Shown: piece by piece, positions 1-11,191 of the stretch
Numbering within the stretch: position 1 is the first letter of the stretch
Layout: the number at the start of each line of letters is the position of its first letter
NCBI RefSeq assembly: GCF_963855985.1
Contig: NC_087100.1
Coordinates: 1,275,001 to 1,339,000 of the forward strand
Origin: Ostrinia nubilalis
Lineage: Eukaryota; Arthropoda; Insecta; Lepidoptera; Crambidae
DNA: 64,000 bases
Direction of reading: 5' to 3'
Notes under the pieces: model-generated
What the model was told of the DNA's origin: nothing
Databases searched by the model: none
What the model saw: the letters and a program-made list of their open reading frames with translations, nothing else
Program-made: the position numbers and the translations under genes

Positions 1-85
1 GTAGGAGGCCTGCCCACGCTACGTCTTCCAGCCCGTGGTTGCCACTTGAATTTAGCAATTCTGCGATGTCAGTTAATAGACCTTA
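1..85 (-). repeat. LINE 3'-region fragment (GTCCAGCAGTGGACGTC family)
   Basis: This is a minus-strand fragment of the same non-LTR retrotransposon family seen at 187-387 and 48256-48600. The order of short blocks (GGAGGCCTGCCCACGCTACG, then TCTTCC, then the TTTAGCAATTCTGCG block) matches the stretch at 48391-48520. It is cut by the window edge, lacks the terminal tail, and is decayed. Confidence 0.5.
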
Positions 86-186
86 TTTTAACAAAACACT
101 ATGATGATGATAAAATGGAACGAAATAAAGCTTACCCTTTGAAAGTTTGGTTACTTGTACAAACGGATCAATACATATGCATTGGC

Positions 187-387
187 GTTCGTCCGTTCGT
201 TCGTTTCAGCCGAAAGACGTCCACTGCTGGACAAAAGCCTCCCCCCATGGATTTCCACAAAGACCGGTCCTGCGCCGCTCGCATCCAGGCACCTCCCGCG
301 ACCTTCACCAGATCGTCGGTCCACCTAGACGTGGGCTCGTTACTCGCTACGTCTTCTGGCTCGTGGTTGCCACTCAAGAACTTGGCA
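187..387 (-). repeat. Truncated non-LTR retrotransposon 3' end, CGAA-tailed
   Basis: Read on the minus strand, the segment gives the end of a LINE ORF2 (RWTDDLVKVAGGAWMRAAQD, then RSLWK), the GTCCAGCAGTGGACGTC block and a (CGAA)n tail at 187-208. An extra G in a run of six G near 241-247 shifts the frame, so the usual VQQWTS ending is lost. The clade is probably RTE-like from memory of insect elements, which is unproven. It is a dead 5'-truncated copy next to the edge fragment at 1-85. Confidence 0.6.
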
Positions 388-739
388 TTGGCGTATCTAA
401 GGTTATTTTTCAGTGGGGGCCTGGCCCCTAACATTTCATGATAATATGAAACTATGGTTCGGCTGAACCAACGCACGATTAAAAAAATGCGTTGATTTAA
501 AATAAATATAATTAAATATGGTATGCAATGGAATTGGGCTTTATCTTCCATTTAGAAGTTACACTTTTAATTTATGATTTACCTTCATTTTCTTTTATGT
601 AAATCAAATTTTAAATTTAAGACGAATACATCTGAATATGTGTGACTGTGTGTATTCCAATAATAATCTAGTTGCTTATTATTTCAGTATTGTTGAGGTA
701 TATTGTGCTGACTTTAATACGAAATTTTCTTTTCCGTAG

Positions 740-805
740 GTACGTTGTCAAAAGCAGAAGAAGTCGTGGGCTACAGTATGATGGAATTTAATGAGGAAAA
801 CACAA
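740..805 (+). CDS. Putative 66-bp coding exon, product unknown
   Basis: A pyrimidine tract ending CCGTAG precedes base 740, and GTAAGTGA follows base 805, so both splice sites are close to consensus. Only one of three frames is open. It needs two bases (GT) to finish an incoming codon, then reads TLSKAEEVVG and YSMMEFNEENT, and leaves one base for the next codon. The exon is therefore phase 1 to phase 1 and can be skipped without changing frame. The peptide is acidic and hydrophilic. I do not recognise the protein, and neighbouring exons upstream lie outside the window. The alternative is a chance match of splice signals in an intron. Confidence 0.42.
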
Positions 806-1258
806 GTAAGTGATATTTGCATGTTATGAAGTCAAGATGAGTCCTTATGAGATCATCGCCTGTCATAATCTCGTTATACCTTCGGTGTTACAACAGTTTT
901 ATCCGCCATGTTTTTATTGAGTATCTATCGGAAGATCAGTTTGTTAACAAGTTTTTATTCGAAGTCGGTTAAGTACCTGTTTTGTTTACTTAGTTTATTC
1001 ATAGTCGTGTCGTGGATGTGGACGAATAAGTATAATGATTTTTAATATTATTTTATAATTAAATCAAAATTTAATTTGGCAGCCGTACAAAATGGTATAT
1101 TTTAAAATATTTAACATTTATCAATGTTCAAAGAAGTAAATAAAAAATCTGGTGAATTTATTTTTTGCAATGAATTTTCATGAAAATCTGCAATTATTTT
1201 TGACACTGCTCCTTTCTTTTGTGTGTCAAAAATATAACAGGTTGTTATAATGCATAAA

Positions 1259-1321
1259 TTGGGGGAGGCCTATGTTCAGCAGTGGACGTCCTGTGGCTGA
1301 AATGATGATGATGATGATGAT
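1259..1321 (+). repeat. LINE 3' terminus, ATG/GAT-tailed
   Basis: TTGGGGGAGGCCTATG is followed by TTCAGCAGTGGACGTCC and a (GAT)n run at about 1301-1321. This is the ATG-tailed subtype of the family, also present at 14455, 32885 and 56995. Only the last 60 or so bases survive. Confidence 0.6.
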
Positions 1322-1539
1322 AATGCATAATAACAATTAAATTAATAGTTGTAGTAGGTATAAAAGTAAACATTAAAAATAAGCCCTGACGCAACGCACA
1401 TGTAATGCGGTCATTCAGCTTCAACATGCACAATTAAATACCGCATTAATTATCGTACTTGGCATATGTCACACATCCCCCCTCGTGATCTACTAAACCC
1501 CCACTTTTAGGAGGGCAGTCAATGCCCCCCTATAACGGT

Positions 1540-2400
1540 ACAGGCGGGGCTTGCGTTTAACACGCCAATCGCGCAAATGCTGCGCGCGCGCGCGATGATC
1601 TAAGCGAATGATCTAGCGAGGTTGTCATTTCGCGAGCACCGGATTGGTCAGAGATGAATTTCATCTCACCACAAATTTGGACCGCGATCTAGTTTCGATC
1701 GAGCGGAACCGCTCCGTCGATCGTAAACGTCTGTATGATTTATCGATGAACTTTGACCCAATTTTTGACAACCTTTTCTGGTGATAATTTATGCTAATTT
1801 ATGCCACACCGACCGCTCATTTGCATTAAAATTAGTCGGTTTTATTCAAGAATGGGTGTCGTAATAAACGTTGCGAAACCGCAATGCATCTCTCATTGAC
1901 ACACCTATATGAGCGATCAATAAATAACGAAAGAGCCACCTGCGCCGCAGCGTCCAAACAAATAAATCACGCAAGACGCAGCGACGACCTAACAAAATAG
2001 CATCTCGCAACCATACAGTACGTGTTTTATGGGCCTATAATGCACTGGGAGAGTAACTGTAAATAAATTGCGGACGCAGCTAACCCACCCGGCGTCCGCG
2101 TGCCGACTGACAGATGAGCTAGCCATAACCTCTGATAATAAGTGAAGGGGACGGCGATGGCGCGCGGGTGCGCGTGCGAGCGAGACGGCGCGCGTATCTT
2201 CTTCGGTGATCGAGAAGTGCAAGATGAGTATACAGTCACATACGGACCGCATCCGAGTGAGGCTCGGGGACGGTTAAAAAACGAACCGCGCGATTCACGC
2301 TGCGCGTACGCAAGGGCGCGCGCGTTCGATTTTCGAATTCGCAACTTTTTTTTTACAATTCAAACTTTTAGGAACTTTTGATGGATTTTTGTTTATGTGC
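1540..2400 (+). promoter_or_regulatory. CpG-rich candidate promoter region
   Basis: The block is much richer in G+C and in CpG than its AT-rich surroundings, with GCGCGCGCGCGCG at about 1581-1594 and dense CpG at 2140-2340. A donor-bearing candidate first exon follows directly. A CAGT initiator-like motif is at 2401. No TATA box is obvious. The plus-strand direction is inferred only from the donor at 2520. Nothing here reads as protein with confidence, although frames stay open by chance because of the high GC. Confidence 0.35.
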
Positions 2401-2519
2401 CAGTGATTGGATAGTGTACAGTGTTATGATGAAAAACAAATTATTTTAGAAGTTGTGTGAAGAATCATTGCCACCATTTTCGGGGATTCCTGCTGTCACA
2501 CATTTTCGCAGCTATCAAG
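2401..2519 (+). other. Putative non-coding first exon (5' UTR)
   Basis: The sequence ends CTATCAAG followed by GTAAGTTC at 2520, a strong donor. The start is guessed from a CAGT initiator-like site at 2401 just downstream of the CpG-rich block. It contains short frames closed by stops, consistent with leader sequence. If real, the next plus-strand exon with good signals is at 26965, giving a first intron of about 24 kb, which is common in insect genes with long leaders. Confidence 0.35.
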
Positions 2520-4617
2520 GTAAGTTCTTAAAGTGACTAAACTAAAATGTTACTTTCCGTTAAATCTCCAAATTAATTCTGACATTATCTTTTGTAAAAC
2601 TATGCTATAATTTGTGTTACGCTTTATTTTTAAGCTACGAAATTTTACTATCGCAGTATTCCGAAGATTTTTATCATTTTACACAGAATAACCTGTGGAA
2701 TCTTATTTATTTTATTAGCTTATGATCGAAAGATAGATATGTTCCGCCTGCATATAACTATGACCTAATAAGAAAAATCTTGAGCATGATTTAATAAATA
2801 AATAAAATACCAGTAATAAAATTATTTAGAGTCACGATCCGAACCTCCGACCTCCAATCCTGTTACTGATTCAACAGCACACGTCATATTTACGTGTGAT
2901 TCGAAACACATGTCATGCTGCTATCACGGTGATTGATGATTAGAATCATCATCAATTACGTAATAGATCAGCCTTGAGCATACACGGATCGGTTCGTGCG
3001 AAATTATTTTCAGTTGCCGGTAGATTGTAAAAGTTTTGCTCGGGAAAAGTTTTGACGTTGATATTTTTGAAGCTACTCACATTAGTAAAATTGTCTAGTA
3101 TTTTCTTTATGCGTATATCTATTTGGATGTTAAACAATGCTGAGATAATAATTACACTTATTTAAAAAGTTGTTTTGTGATATTCATGAAAGATTCAATA
3201 AAGCGAGGTTAATCAACGTAGTAGTATGTTTGTAACTTTTTATTAGGTTTCTTTTGAATAGTCAATATTTGTATAATATATGTAAATAACTCTCCTCCTC
3301 CTAAAAAATGCATTTTTTATAATATTTCTCTTTTAATGTTAGCTAATACTGTTTAGATTCTTATAAAATGCTTTTCAACTCCACCTAAACGATTTTTAAT
3401 TTAGCAAATAAAGTGGTCTAACTTTGCACTAAATACTAGTAACTGTAGATAAATATATTATAATCTAACAAAATACATACATAATTATAAAAGTACACAA
3501 AAATGCAATTACAAATACTCATGCTCATCTCAACAACGTTTGTCCTCTCTGGGATGTGAACCTGTTACCAAACGGCTTACACTTTATTCTGATACGTAAA
3601 CTGCCTAAATTATCAGTCATTATAATAATTCTATGAATTCGATACCTACCCGATGAATTAATATGAATGGTGTTGGAATTTAATCTATAAGACACGTTGA
3701 TGCTAAATGCCACAGAAATGTTAAGTATATTCAATACGTGATATTATAATAATTAAAGTTAAGGAAATCACCAAAAAATTGTTTTATATTTTCACCTTTA
3801 TAAATATGAAATTAAAATAGAGCTATTTTGTATGACGCTTGAATTTCATATAAGGTAGTTTCATATACGGAACGCCAATTTATTTTAATAATGAAATCAG
3901 GTTAGTTTAATGCATATTATTATTTTAGATAATTCATGGTAAAATTGATAGAAATGCAAATTTCTTGATTGACAAAATTTTCTTGAATTTTATTATGATT
4001 TGCATTATAGTATAGTACACTCAAGGGCATAACAAGCGGAACGTAAAATGTTAAAATTAACTGGATTTCGTAATTTTTATAATAAAAATAAGCCCATTTG
4101 CGATAAAGGTAAGGACTAATGACGCTTTATGTATCTTATCTATAAATAAAAAAAATGAGGAAAAGTAATTTATGACCGTTACTTGCCCATAATAATATTT
4201 GTCTTGTTATTGCATTTTAAACTTTCAAATTAACTGATCATAATAAACTAAGCTATGTCTTTATCCTTATTTCAATTATTAATTTCATTAAGTTTATTAT
4301 GCAATAAACTTCGAAAATCAACGACAAACTCCTTTGGTGATAATTTAAATTCAAGTTTTATTTATTTCAATTAGTATAATAATTTCATTAAAAAGTCTGA
4401 CTTCAATTTATAGTTAATTCTGATAAAATGAGCATAATAACTTAGCTGCTAACTATACCTTTTTTTAAATTCAACTGTCATTAGCGTATTGACATTTCAT
4501 ACAACTTAGCCGTTGCTATAATAGTGCACCGTATCGTTGCTTAACGCGAGCCGAGTTAAACATAACGATTAATCGCATGAGCACTCATGCATCGACAAAT
4601 CGATCGTCAGTATCTTT
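2520..4617. other. AT-rich non-coding, presumed intron
   Basis: No gene is seen. A short stretch near 2832-2890 (GATCCGAACCTCCGACC) looks like a degraded tRNA-derived SINE with a B-box-like core. The rest is low-complexity AT-rich DNA without convincing exons. Confidence 0.4.
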
Positions 4618-4763
4618 CGCCCGTATTCACAAACGATGCTCGCTTAAGTGAAGCAGCAAATCAAATGCACAGCGTTAAATAGAGCTCTGTGATTGGTTCG
4701 TGTGTCATCCTGTGCGTCCACGCGCACTGTGAGACCTCATAGTAATGTTTGTGAATACGGGCG
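4618..4763. mobile_element. MITE with CGCCCGTATTCACAAAC inverted ends
   Basis: The left end CGCCCGTATTCACAAAC and right end GTTTGTGAATACGGGCG are exact reverse complements over 17 bp and bound 146 bp of non-coding DNA. It is a miniature inverted-repeat element with no transposase. No clear target duplication was found, so the superfamily is unassigned. Confidence 0.6.
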
Positions 4764-5267
4764 TTTGTCTTTTTATGGTGCGATATATTTCAGCGGCAAA
4801 ACACAGCATTAACATTATGATGTTTCAATCAATTATGTCGAAACGGATTATCGAGAGGAAATGAGTGATTAGCGTTTTGTAATAAGCCAAGGAATGTAAT
4901 GTCGATGTGCATTTGATATTAATTTCATTAATGATTGAGTGCGTGTGAAAATTGTAATGATTTGACGTTTTAAAATTGATTTTAAGTTCGGTACAGTTGA
5001 CACAATATTTGTACCTTTTGAAATATTGGGTCAAGTCTGTAAAATACCGAATTAAGTCGACAAAAAAGAGTAATTCTAAGTATTTTAAACAAGCTAATAA
5101 TTATGAAGTCAAAGACTATTTCGTTTTTTACAGTTACAATCAAATGGGAGTTAAAGTGACGAATAAAGTTAATTTTTATTTTAGTTGCATTTGAAGTAGA
5201 ACAACAATAAAAAGAGGACCAATGCAATGACGTAAAAGTAAAAAATTACTGATATACAACAACTTAA

Positions 5268-6192
5268 CCCTTAAGTAACACCGTGGGGTAATTTTTTACC
5301 CCAGGCGTATAAAAATTGGCATATCTTTTTATCTAGTGAAGCTAGAGCAATGTCGTTTTGTGTATTCTCAATGCAGAGTGTGTGCTTTAAGCTCGTAGAC
5401 GCGGGATATGACAAAAATCATCCGTTTGGCTTTTACAGGTAGGTGGGGTAGAAATTTACCCCAGGGTGTTAGTTACGCATGCTTTAATTTATCATCACCT
5501 AACATGTAATTAATAGGTTTTTATGATATTTAAACAAAATGAGTAAATATTTATATGACGATCAAGTAGCACGTTGTCTCGAGAATGTAGAAAGATAAAT
5601 AGAGCTTGATTTACATGATACTTTTCGAACTTCGAAGACATCCCCTTAGAACAGAGCGTTCATAAATTCGACACAGAAATATAACTCCAAAATGATAATT
5701 ACGTAATAATTCAGTGTGTTTGATGTGTTTTGAAAATAATATTTAGGAATAAAATAAAATAAAAAACAATTTCTCATAATTTTATAAAAAATAAGTTTTT
5801 TTTTATTTTGCTTTGATAAAAGTCCAAAAATTTACGTTTTATTTAATTTTGAGTTTAAAATTGTATAAAGCAGCTATTCGATGTCCGATTAGTGTAAGTT
5901 TTTGGTTCCCACAATAACTTTTCAAGATTTTTCTAGAAGATCATTGTAGAGACTATAGTTGCAAATGAAAAATTCTTTGTTTTTTGTTATGATTGATTTA
6001 AAATGTTTTTTTACGCGAGACAGACGATTTTTTAAGGCAATCGTATAATTTAGTCCACCCGCTAATACATTTTAAATTACAAATTGAATTTATTTTCAAT
6101 ATTTACTTTAAAAAAATCAATTTACGTTTGGGGTAATTTTTTTACCCCAGGGTGTTCAATGTGTAACAAAAAATAAGGATGTTACTTAAGGG
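5268..6192. mobile_element. Non-autonomous piggyBac-like element
   Basis: The 925-bp unit starts CCCTTAAGTAAC and ends GTTACTTAAGGG, a perfect 12-bp inverted repeat. It is flanked on both sides by TTAA (5264-5267 and 6193-6196). TTAA targets plus CCC-starting ends are the hallmark of the piggyBac superfamily. There is no transposase frame, so it would have to be moved in trans. Three palindromes of the form TGGGGTA...TACCCCA lie at 5284-5303, 5444-5463 and 6129-6149. Two are subterminal and could be transposase-binding or structural sites. Confidence 0.7.
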
Positions 6193-7350
6193 TTAATGTG
6201 CAGGTGTCACCAAAGATCAAAATGAGTAAAACTTCACATCTACAAATATTAAAATGTTCCATTTGTATGCATCGGCATTATATCTATAAGAACGATTAAA
6301 AAGAAAATAAAACTTAACCTTAAACACTTTTCATTGTAACTAACCCTAGCCATTATAATAATCAAGTAATATAAATGCGAAACGCAAAACATTGGTTAAG
6401 GGTGTACAAAAACTTAGCAAGACTCCCCGCCGTCTGCGGGCATTGGAGGTAACAAAAAACATATCACTTTTGGTATTTGTGGTGTAATATGGTAAAATTC
6501 TAGGCAGCCAGCTCTTGGTCTTTCTAGGAAAGGCTAATCTGATTGCTGTATCTGCTTTGAAAGAAATAAAACGGGAATGGGAATTGATTTCGTTGTAAAC
6601 AAAGGACTATGTTGTTCTGGTCTTGTCCTATTTGACGTAAGGGCCTGTATTCTTAAAGATGGTTATGTTTGAATAAAGAATCGAGTCTTTGAATTGAGTT
6701 TTGAGCATTGCTTCCTGGGCCTGTGGTTCGCAATGAACTATTAAAGCCAGTAGTAGGTACACTGACATGTTTAAAATCTGTCTGTGACAAATGCTGTAAT
6801 AAGAAAAAACACAGAAAGAAAGCACGAACTATATTTTATACGGTGTTATGAATTAGATCGTAATTTGCCAACTGATGAACATTGATCATAGAAAAATTTC
6901 TACTTAGTTTTGTATTTAGTAATAAATAGTTCATAGTAATCATCATACAATTTTATGTTGAAGTTACGTATTTTTACTCAATTTCAGTCCCAATATTAGT
7001 TCAAAAACGGTTTCTCAATCCTTTTAGATCCATGATGCGTATTTGACAAAGAATTTGACATTCGACCATTTATGGATAATGACGTTTGAACATCATCTAA
7101 ACATAGCGACACTAACAAAACCCGCAATAAACCAGGTTTTGACACGTCCATGTGACGTCGTAACACCTTTATGGTGGGTACATGTGAAAACGTATTTCCT
7201 TATCTACAATACTATAATTAACGGCAACAACAAAACACATGGGCATCTCCGACCGCACGGGTTTGCGTCATTGGAGGTTGAAAGTGAAAAGATTTTAGCG
7301 GACACATATTGAGCCGTTTTATCTAATGATTTTATTATGCTTGAAAAAGA
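6193..7350. other. AT-rich non-coding stretch
   Basis: Only short open frames occur, with no splice-flanked coding exon or recognisable repeat. A GC-richer patch at 6425-6450 is unexplained. Confidence 0.35.
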
Positions 7351-7390
7351 AGTGGGTTCCATTCCCGCCTTAGGCGGATCGATTTTTTCA
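7351..7390 (-). repeat. tRNA T-arm-like repeat, copy 1
   Basis: Read on the minus strand, this matches copies at 18011 and 35149 (CTGCCTAAGGCGGGAATCGA type). The GGTTC-ATTCCCGCC core resembles a polymerase III B box and T arm, suggesting the remains of a tRNA-derived SINE. No complete tRNA can be folded from the surrounding bases by eye. Confidence 0.4.
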
Positions 7391-7794
7391 AGTAATTTAT
7401 AATAAAAAAAAAGAAGTGTGTTTATTTTTATTCTTAAAATAATTTTAGTTGTCGTTGACTTTCTAGGTTTTGTGATTTTTTGACAATACTTAGTCAAGTA
7501 GAATTGCATAATTATCAATAAGTGGAAAATTACAAAAATGATTATTTGATTAATAATAATTTATGGTCAATATGTTTCTTAAAAATACATTTTTAATGTA
7601 CAACAGGTAATTGCGAAATAGTCCACAAAAAACTACCAAATCATAAATATTGTCTAACGAGATCAGTAGTAAAACAAACGTGTGCATTTTGCTTTGGATA
7701 TTTAAAGTTATTTTAACTAGTCGAAGTAGAAGTCAGTGCTCATTTTAGTAGTTCAGCTGTCAGCTTTTCCACTAGTAGGTAGGTTCTTTATACC

Positions 7795-7990
7795 TGAGAT
7801 CATAGTGCACCGCCCATCACCTGTCTCTTGCGCCACATAACCCGAACAAAGTAGAAAGTTTCTAACCTTCGAGGTTTTTACTACGGGGTGCGGTGCGGTC
7901 AGCTGGCGACTGATGGCATTTTCACCTTCGCCGCAATGTTCTAGTGCAATTTAATGTGACATTCCGTTGGCACGCGTTGTGTTTTGTTTT
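7795..7990. promoter_or_regulatory. CpG-rich island of unknown function
   Basis: This block stands out from flanking AT-rich DNA (for example CGGGGTGCGGTGCGGTC near 7884). No confident exon or donor follows. It could be an intronic enhancer, an alternative promoter or a degraded GC-rich repeat. The call rests on composition only. Confidence 0.2.
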
Positions 7991-8621
7991 GGTTTTTGGA
8001 GAACTATTGGTTCGGTTCATTTCGTCACTATCCAAATTTGGGCTCATGACTAATTTGGTCAAATAAAGATGGAGTGTACCTAGTTCGTTCTTTGTCTAAT
8101 TTATATCATCTAATTATCGTAGTAAGATGTAACTTAAGTAAAGTAACATCAAATATAGAAAATTGTTAGAAACATAATAAATGGACTAAAGTTAATTACG
8201 GTGCATGATTATAATGTAATAAATCGTCATTATATTTTTCAATATAACAAAACAAATAGGTATTAATTATACGTTTTGACCAATTTTCTTTATTTCAGCT
8301 GCGAATGTAATTTTTATTACACGTGATTGTGTTCAAAGTGCAAATAAAGACCCTTTTTTCAGGAAAACGTCCATTAAATAATAACACCTTTTTAACAGTA
8401 CCTTTAATCTGCAGATCAAAGATAAAACCGCTCTAGCTAAACCTTCCATTGCACCTTAACTGTAGTAATAAACGTGGCCGTTAAATTAAAAATTAAATAA
8501 ACTAAGCGCTTAGTGAAATGGCTTTAATAAAATTGCTAATCCAATTACTCGGTACACTCGAACGCAAAAGAATGACTACAAGCTAAAAACAGATTTTAGG
8601 TTTACCTAAGCGCACTTATTT

Positions 8622-8822
8622 TGATACTAGCTTTTGCCCGTGGCTTCATCCTCGTGAAATTTAGATCGTCATTTATTATAACCTTTAAGTTATTCTGGGT
8701 TATAAGAAATAATACTGTAAAGTTTCATCAAAATCCGTTTAATAGTTTTTGCGTTTGCGTGAAAGAGTAACAAACATCCATCCAGACATCCAAACTTTCG
8801 CATTTATAATATTAGTAGGATA
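8622..8822 (-). repeat. Dispersed element ending TTATAATATTAGTAGGAT
   Basis: The block runs from ACTAGCTTTTGCCCGTGGC to TTTCGCATTTATAATATTAG. It has the layout of the TGTC-type elements at 10338 and 34413: the AGCTTTTGCCCG end, a TTTCATCAAAATCCG core and the CGCATTTATAATATTAG end. In this copy ACATCCATCC replaces the TGTC microsatellite. It is a minus-strand copy relative to 34413. The TE class is uncertain. Confidence 0.55.
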
Positions 8823-9095
8823 GGTATTAGTGCGCTCCTAGGAATATTTTAAGTGTGTTTTATTAGGTGCGCCTCAGAATGGGTTGAAAGCACACTCAAT
8901 ATCCAATACCTCATATAGAAGGATTTGAATTAAGTCTCAAAGTTTTGCATTTGATTGACAGACGATTCTGCCCTTTGAAGTCAATTAGCGCAGTCATGGT
9001 CATTTATGTCGTCCTTATGTTGAAGGTATGGTGTATGTATTGTTCTGACTTCCGTATAAATGTTCATGTCTATTAAAACCTACACCACACACTAA

Positions 9096-9198
9096 GGCTG
9101 AGTTGCACTACTGTATTTTAATCGTAACAATAACTGGTGCTTGTTGTATGGAGTTTGACAGATTTTTGACGTTTTTCAAAGTTATAGTAAGACAGTGC
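9096..9198 (+). repeat. Degraded GGCTGAGTTGCAC MITE
   Basis: It shares GGCTGAGTTGCAC and the GACAGATTTTTGA core with the better copy at 10880-10999, but its right terminal repeat is reduced to a weak CAGTGCAA match. It is an old copy of the same MITE family. Confidence 0.45.
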
Positions 9199-9291
9199 AA
9201 GCATCGCGGACGACTGATCGCGTTGGTTTGTAGGTACGTGTGGATTGAGTTGTGGACCTTTGAGTTATATATATTTAGATTTAAATCCTTA

Positions 9292-9352
9292 GGGGAGGCC
9301 TTTGTCCAGCAGTGGACGTCTTTCGGCTGAAACGAACGAACGAACGAATATT
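9292..9352 (+). repeat. LINE 3' terminus, CGAA-tailed
   Basis: A plus-strand frame ends SLGEAFVQQWTSFG then stop at 9328-9330, the C-terminal signature of this LINE family, and is followed by (CGAA)n to about 9350. Upstream ORF2 sequence is missing, so the copy is strongly 5'-truncated. The last codons are intact, unlike the copy at 187-387. Confidence 0.65.
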
Positions 9353-10337
9353 TAGATTGACATAGTATCTCGTGCCAAAAAGGCGCCCGCTCAGTAGGTA
9401 TTATTCGAAATCGAAATGTTTCTAAATTCTTTTACAATTAAAATTGTAAACTTTTTGGTTAGTACTGCACGATACTGGAAGGTTATTGCTGGATATTCCA
9501 TTACCTCTCGAATTAAAATAATATCAATCAACACCTTTATCGCGATGAACTGTACCGACTATCAGTTTTATATTTGAATTTGAAATGACTAGATATGGTT
9601 TGATTATATCAAACGCATTATGGATAAGGCGTTTGCTTGTTATCTGGCTAAATCAAATATTTAGATTTTTATTATGTAGAACAAATACTATACATAATAA
9701 ACAGTCTAGATTAGGTAAACAATAAATGATCTAGCATTTTTGATTTTAATAATATCGCAAAAACATGATCTTGTTCAATATGTTCAAGTTATTGTTAGAG
9801 TTCATTGTTTGCATACAAGTGATTTTTTTTATTTTTTTATGAAGTAAATAAAGAATAGTGCAATATTAGATTTTATGACTGAAAAAATAAAGAATTTTTA
9901 TTTGAACTGTAGTCTAGCTCGTTGAAATCTTTACCTTTGAACTCTCTTTGCTACAAAAAGACATCAACGCGTTAGAAGAACAATTGAAGCAATGAATTAC
10001 ATAAATATTATTTTACTACAATGTTAATTAAGTATTCTAATTTTAATTGTAATATTATGGAATGATTTCATAGATATCACATATTTTATGTTAATTTCAT
10101 CAATAATTATTATTATTGCCGTGTTATAACGAGGTAGAAACAAAAGAATATTTAGCATTTTCTCATAATATATTTTAAGCTAGACTATGTAAATGTGTGC
10201 ATAAATAAGTGCTTAAATATGCTGACGCCAGTCATGGCGCCGGCGACATATTGTAAAAAAGATGAAAACATTCTAAAATAACTAATAAAGTAAACTAGAT
10301 AAATGTCTCATTATAATAAAAGACGGTTTATTAATGC

Positions 10338-10530
10338 ACTAGCTTTCCGCCCGCGGCTTTACCCGCGTGGAATTTTGTCTGTCACAGAAAAACTTTATCG
10401 CGCGCATCCTTGTTTCAAAAACCGGGATTTTCCTTTCCCGGGACTCAAACTATCTCTATGCCAAATTTCATCAAAATCGGTTCAGTGGTTTAGGCGTGAA
10501 AGCAAGACAGACAGACAGAGTTACTTTCGC
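10338..10530 (-). repeat. TGTC-microsatellite element, minus copy of a head-to-head pair
   Basis: This is a reverse-complement copy of the element at 34413-34647. It starts with CTAGCTTTCCGCCCGCGG, passes through the TTTCATCAAAATCGGTT core, and ends with a short (ACAG)n run and ACTTTCGC. It abuts the plus copy at 10531, so the two form an inverted repeat. It has no open frame of its own and is non-autonomous. Confidence 0.65.
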
Positions 10531-10573
10531 ATCCCAACTATATCCCAACTAATATTATAAATGCGAAAGTAAC

Positions 10574-10614
<41 letters not shown>

Positions 10615-10772
10615 TACGCTTTCCCGCTTAAACCTTGCAACCGATTTTGATGAAATTTGGCATAGAGATAGTTTGAGTCCCGGGAAAGAACATAGGCTAT
10701 AATTTATGACGATATGTGACAAACTAAATTTCACGCGAGTGAAGCCGTGGGCAAATGCTCGTAATGTATATT
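10531..10772 (+). repeat. TGTC-microsatellite element, plus copy of a head-to-head pair
   Basis: It begins ATCCCAACTA, then TATCCCAACTAATATT. The duplicated ATCCCAACTA suggests one copy inserted into or beside the end of the other. A pure (TGTC)n array of about nine units follows (about 10575-10611), then the GATTTTGATGAAATTTGG core. The distal end is more diverged than the copies at 34413 and 46710 and stops near GGGCAAATGCTCGT. Confidence 0.65.
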
Positions 10773-10879
10773 TATGAAAAGGATATTGATTTTCTGTTCA
10801 AATATAAACATTGGTTAAAATTAAAAGTTCGTAATAACAAAATAATTACGTATTTGGTGACAAATATAGTATACACTTA

Positions 10880-10999
10880 GGCTGAGTTGCACCAATTTAC
10901 TGTAACCGTAACTATAACAATAATCGGTGTTTTTTGGATGAAGTTTGACAGATTTTTGATATTTTTGTCAAAGTTAACTTAAGATGGTACAACTCAGCC
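10880..10999. mobile_element. MITE with GGCTGAGTTGCACCA ends and TTA target duplication
   Basis: The left end GGCTGAGTTGCACCA and right end TGGTACAACTCAGCC are inverted with one mismatch over 15 bp. TTA flanks both sides (10877-10879 and 11000-11002). A 3-bp TTA duplication with GG-starting ends fits the PIF/Harbinger superfamily, inferred from structure. It is 120 bp long and non-coding. Decayed relatives are at 9096-9198 and 52487-52563. Confidence 0.6.
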
Positions 11000-11073
11000 T
11001 TACTGTTTAAGCTAATACGTATTTGTAACATTTTCTTTTTTGTCTCTGTTTACCCCAATAAAAAAGCTGACTA

Positions 11074-11191
11074 ATGCCCGTTTTCACCACCAATCCCTAA
11101 TTTTTAAGTGACCACTATGAAAACAAAATTTCTGTTATGTGTTGCCTTAGGGGTCACTTAAAAATTAAGGATTGATGGTGAAAACGGGCAT
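11074..11191. mobile_element. MITE with 40-bp inverted ends (ATGCCCGTTTTCACCA)
   Basis: Bases 11074-11113 and 11152-11191 are inverted repeats over 40 bp with only a few mismatches around a 38-bp centre. The element would fold into a long hairpin. No coding capacity and no clear target duplication were seen. The superfamily is unassigned. Confidence 0.65.

Noticed and set aside
2027..2381. Overlapping frames of 79-105 codons on both strands in the CpG-rich block
   Set aside because: High GC removes stops by chance. The readings are arginine/alanine-rich and lie where a promoter and first exon are more likely.
7204..7518. 104-codon minus-strand frame
   Set aside because: It runs through the tRNA-like repeat and AT-rich low-complexity sequence, with no recognised domain.
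10575..10611. (TGTC)n read as a CRISPR-like or regulatory array
   Set aside because: It is a pure tetranucleotide microsatellite inside a transposable element with no spacers.
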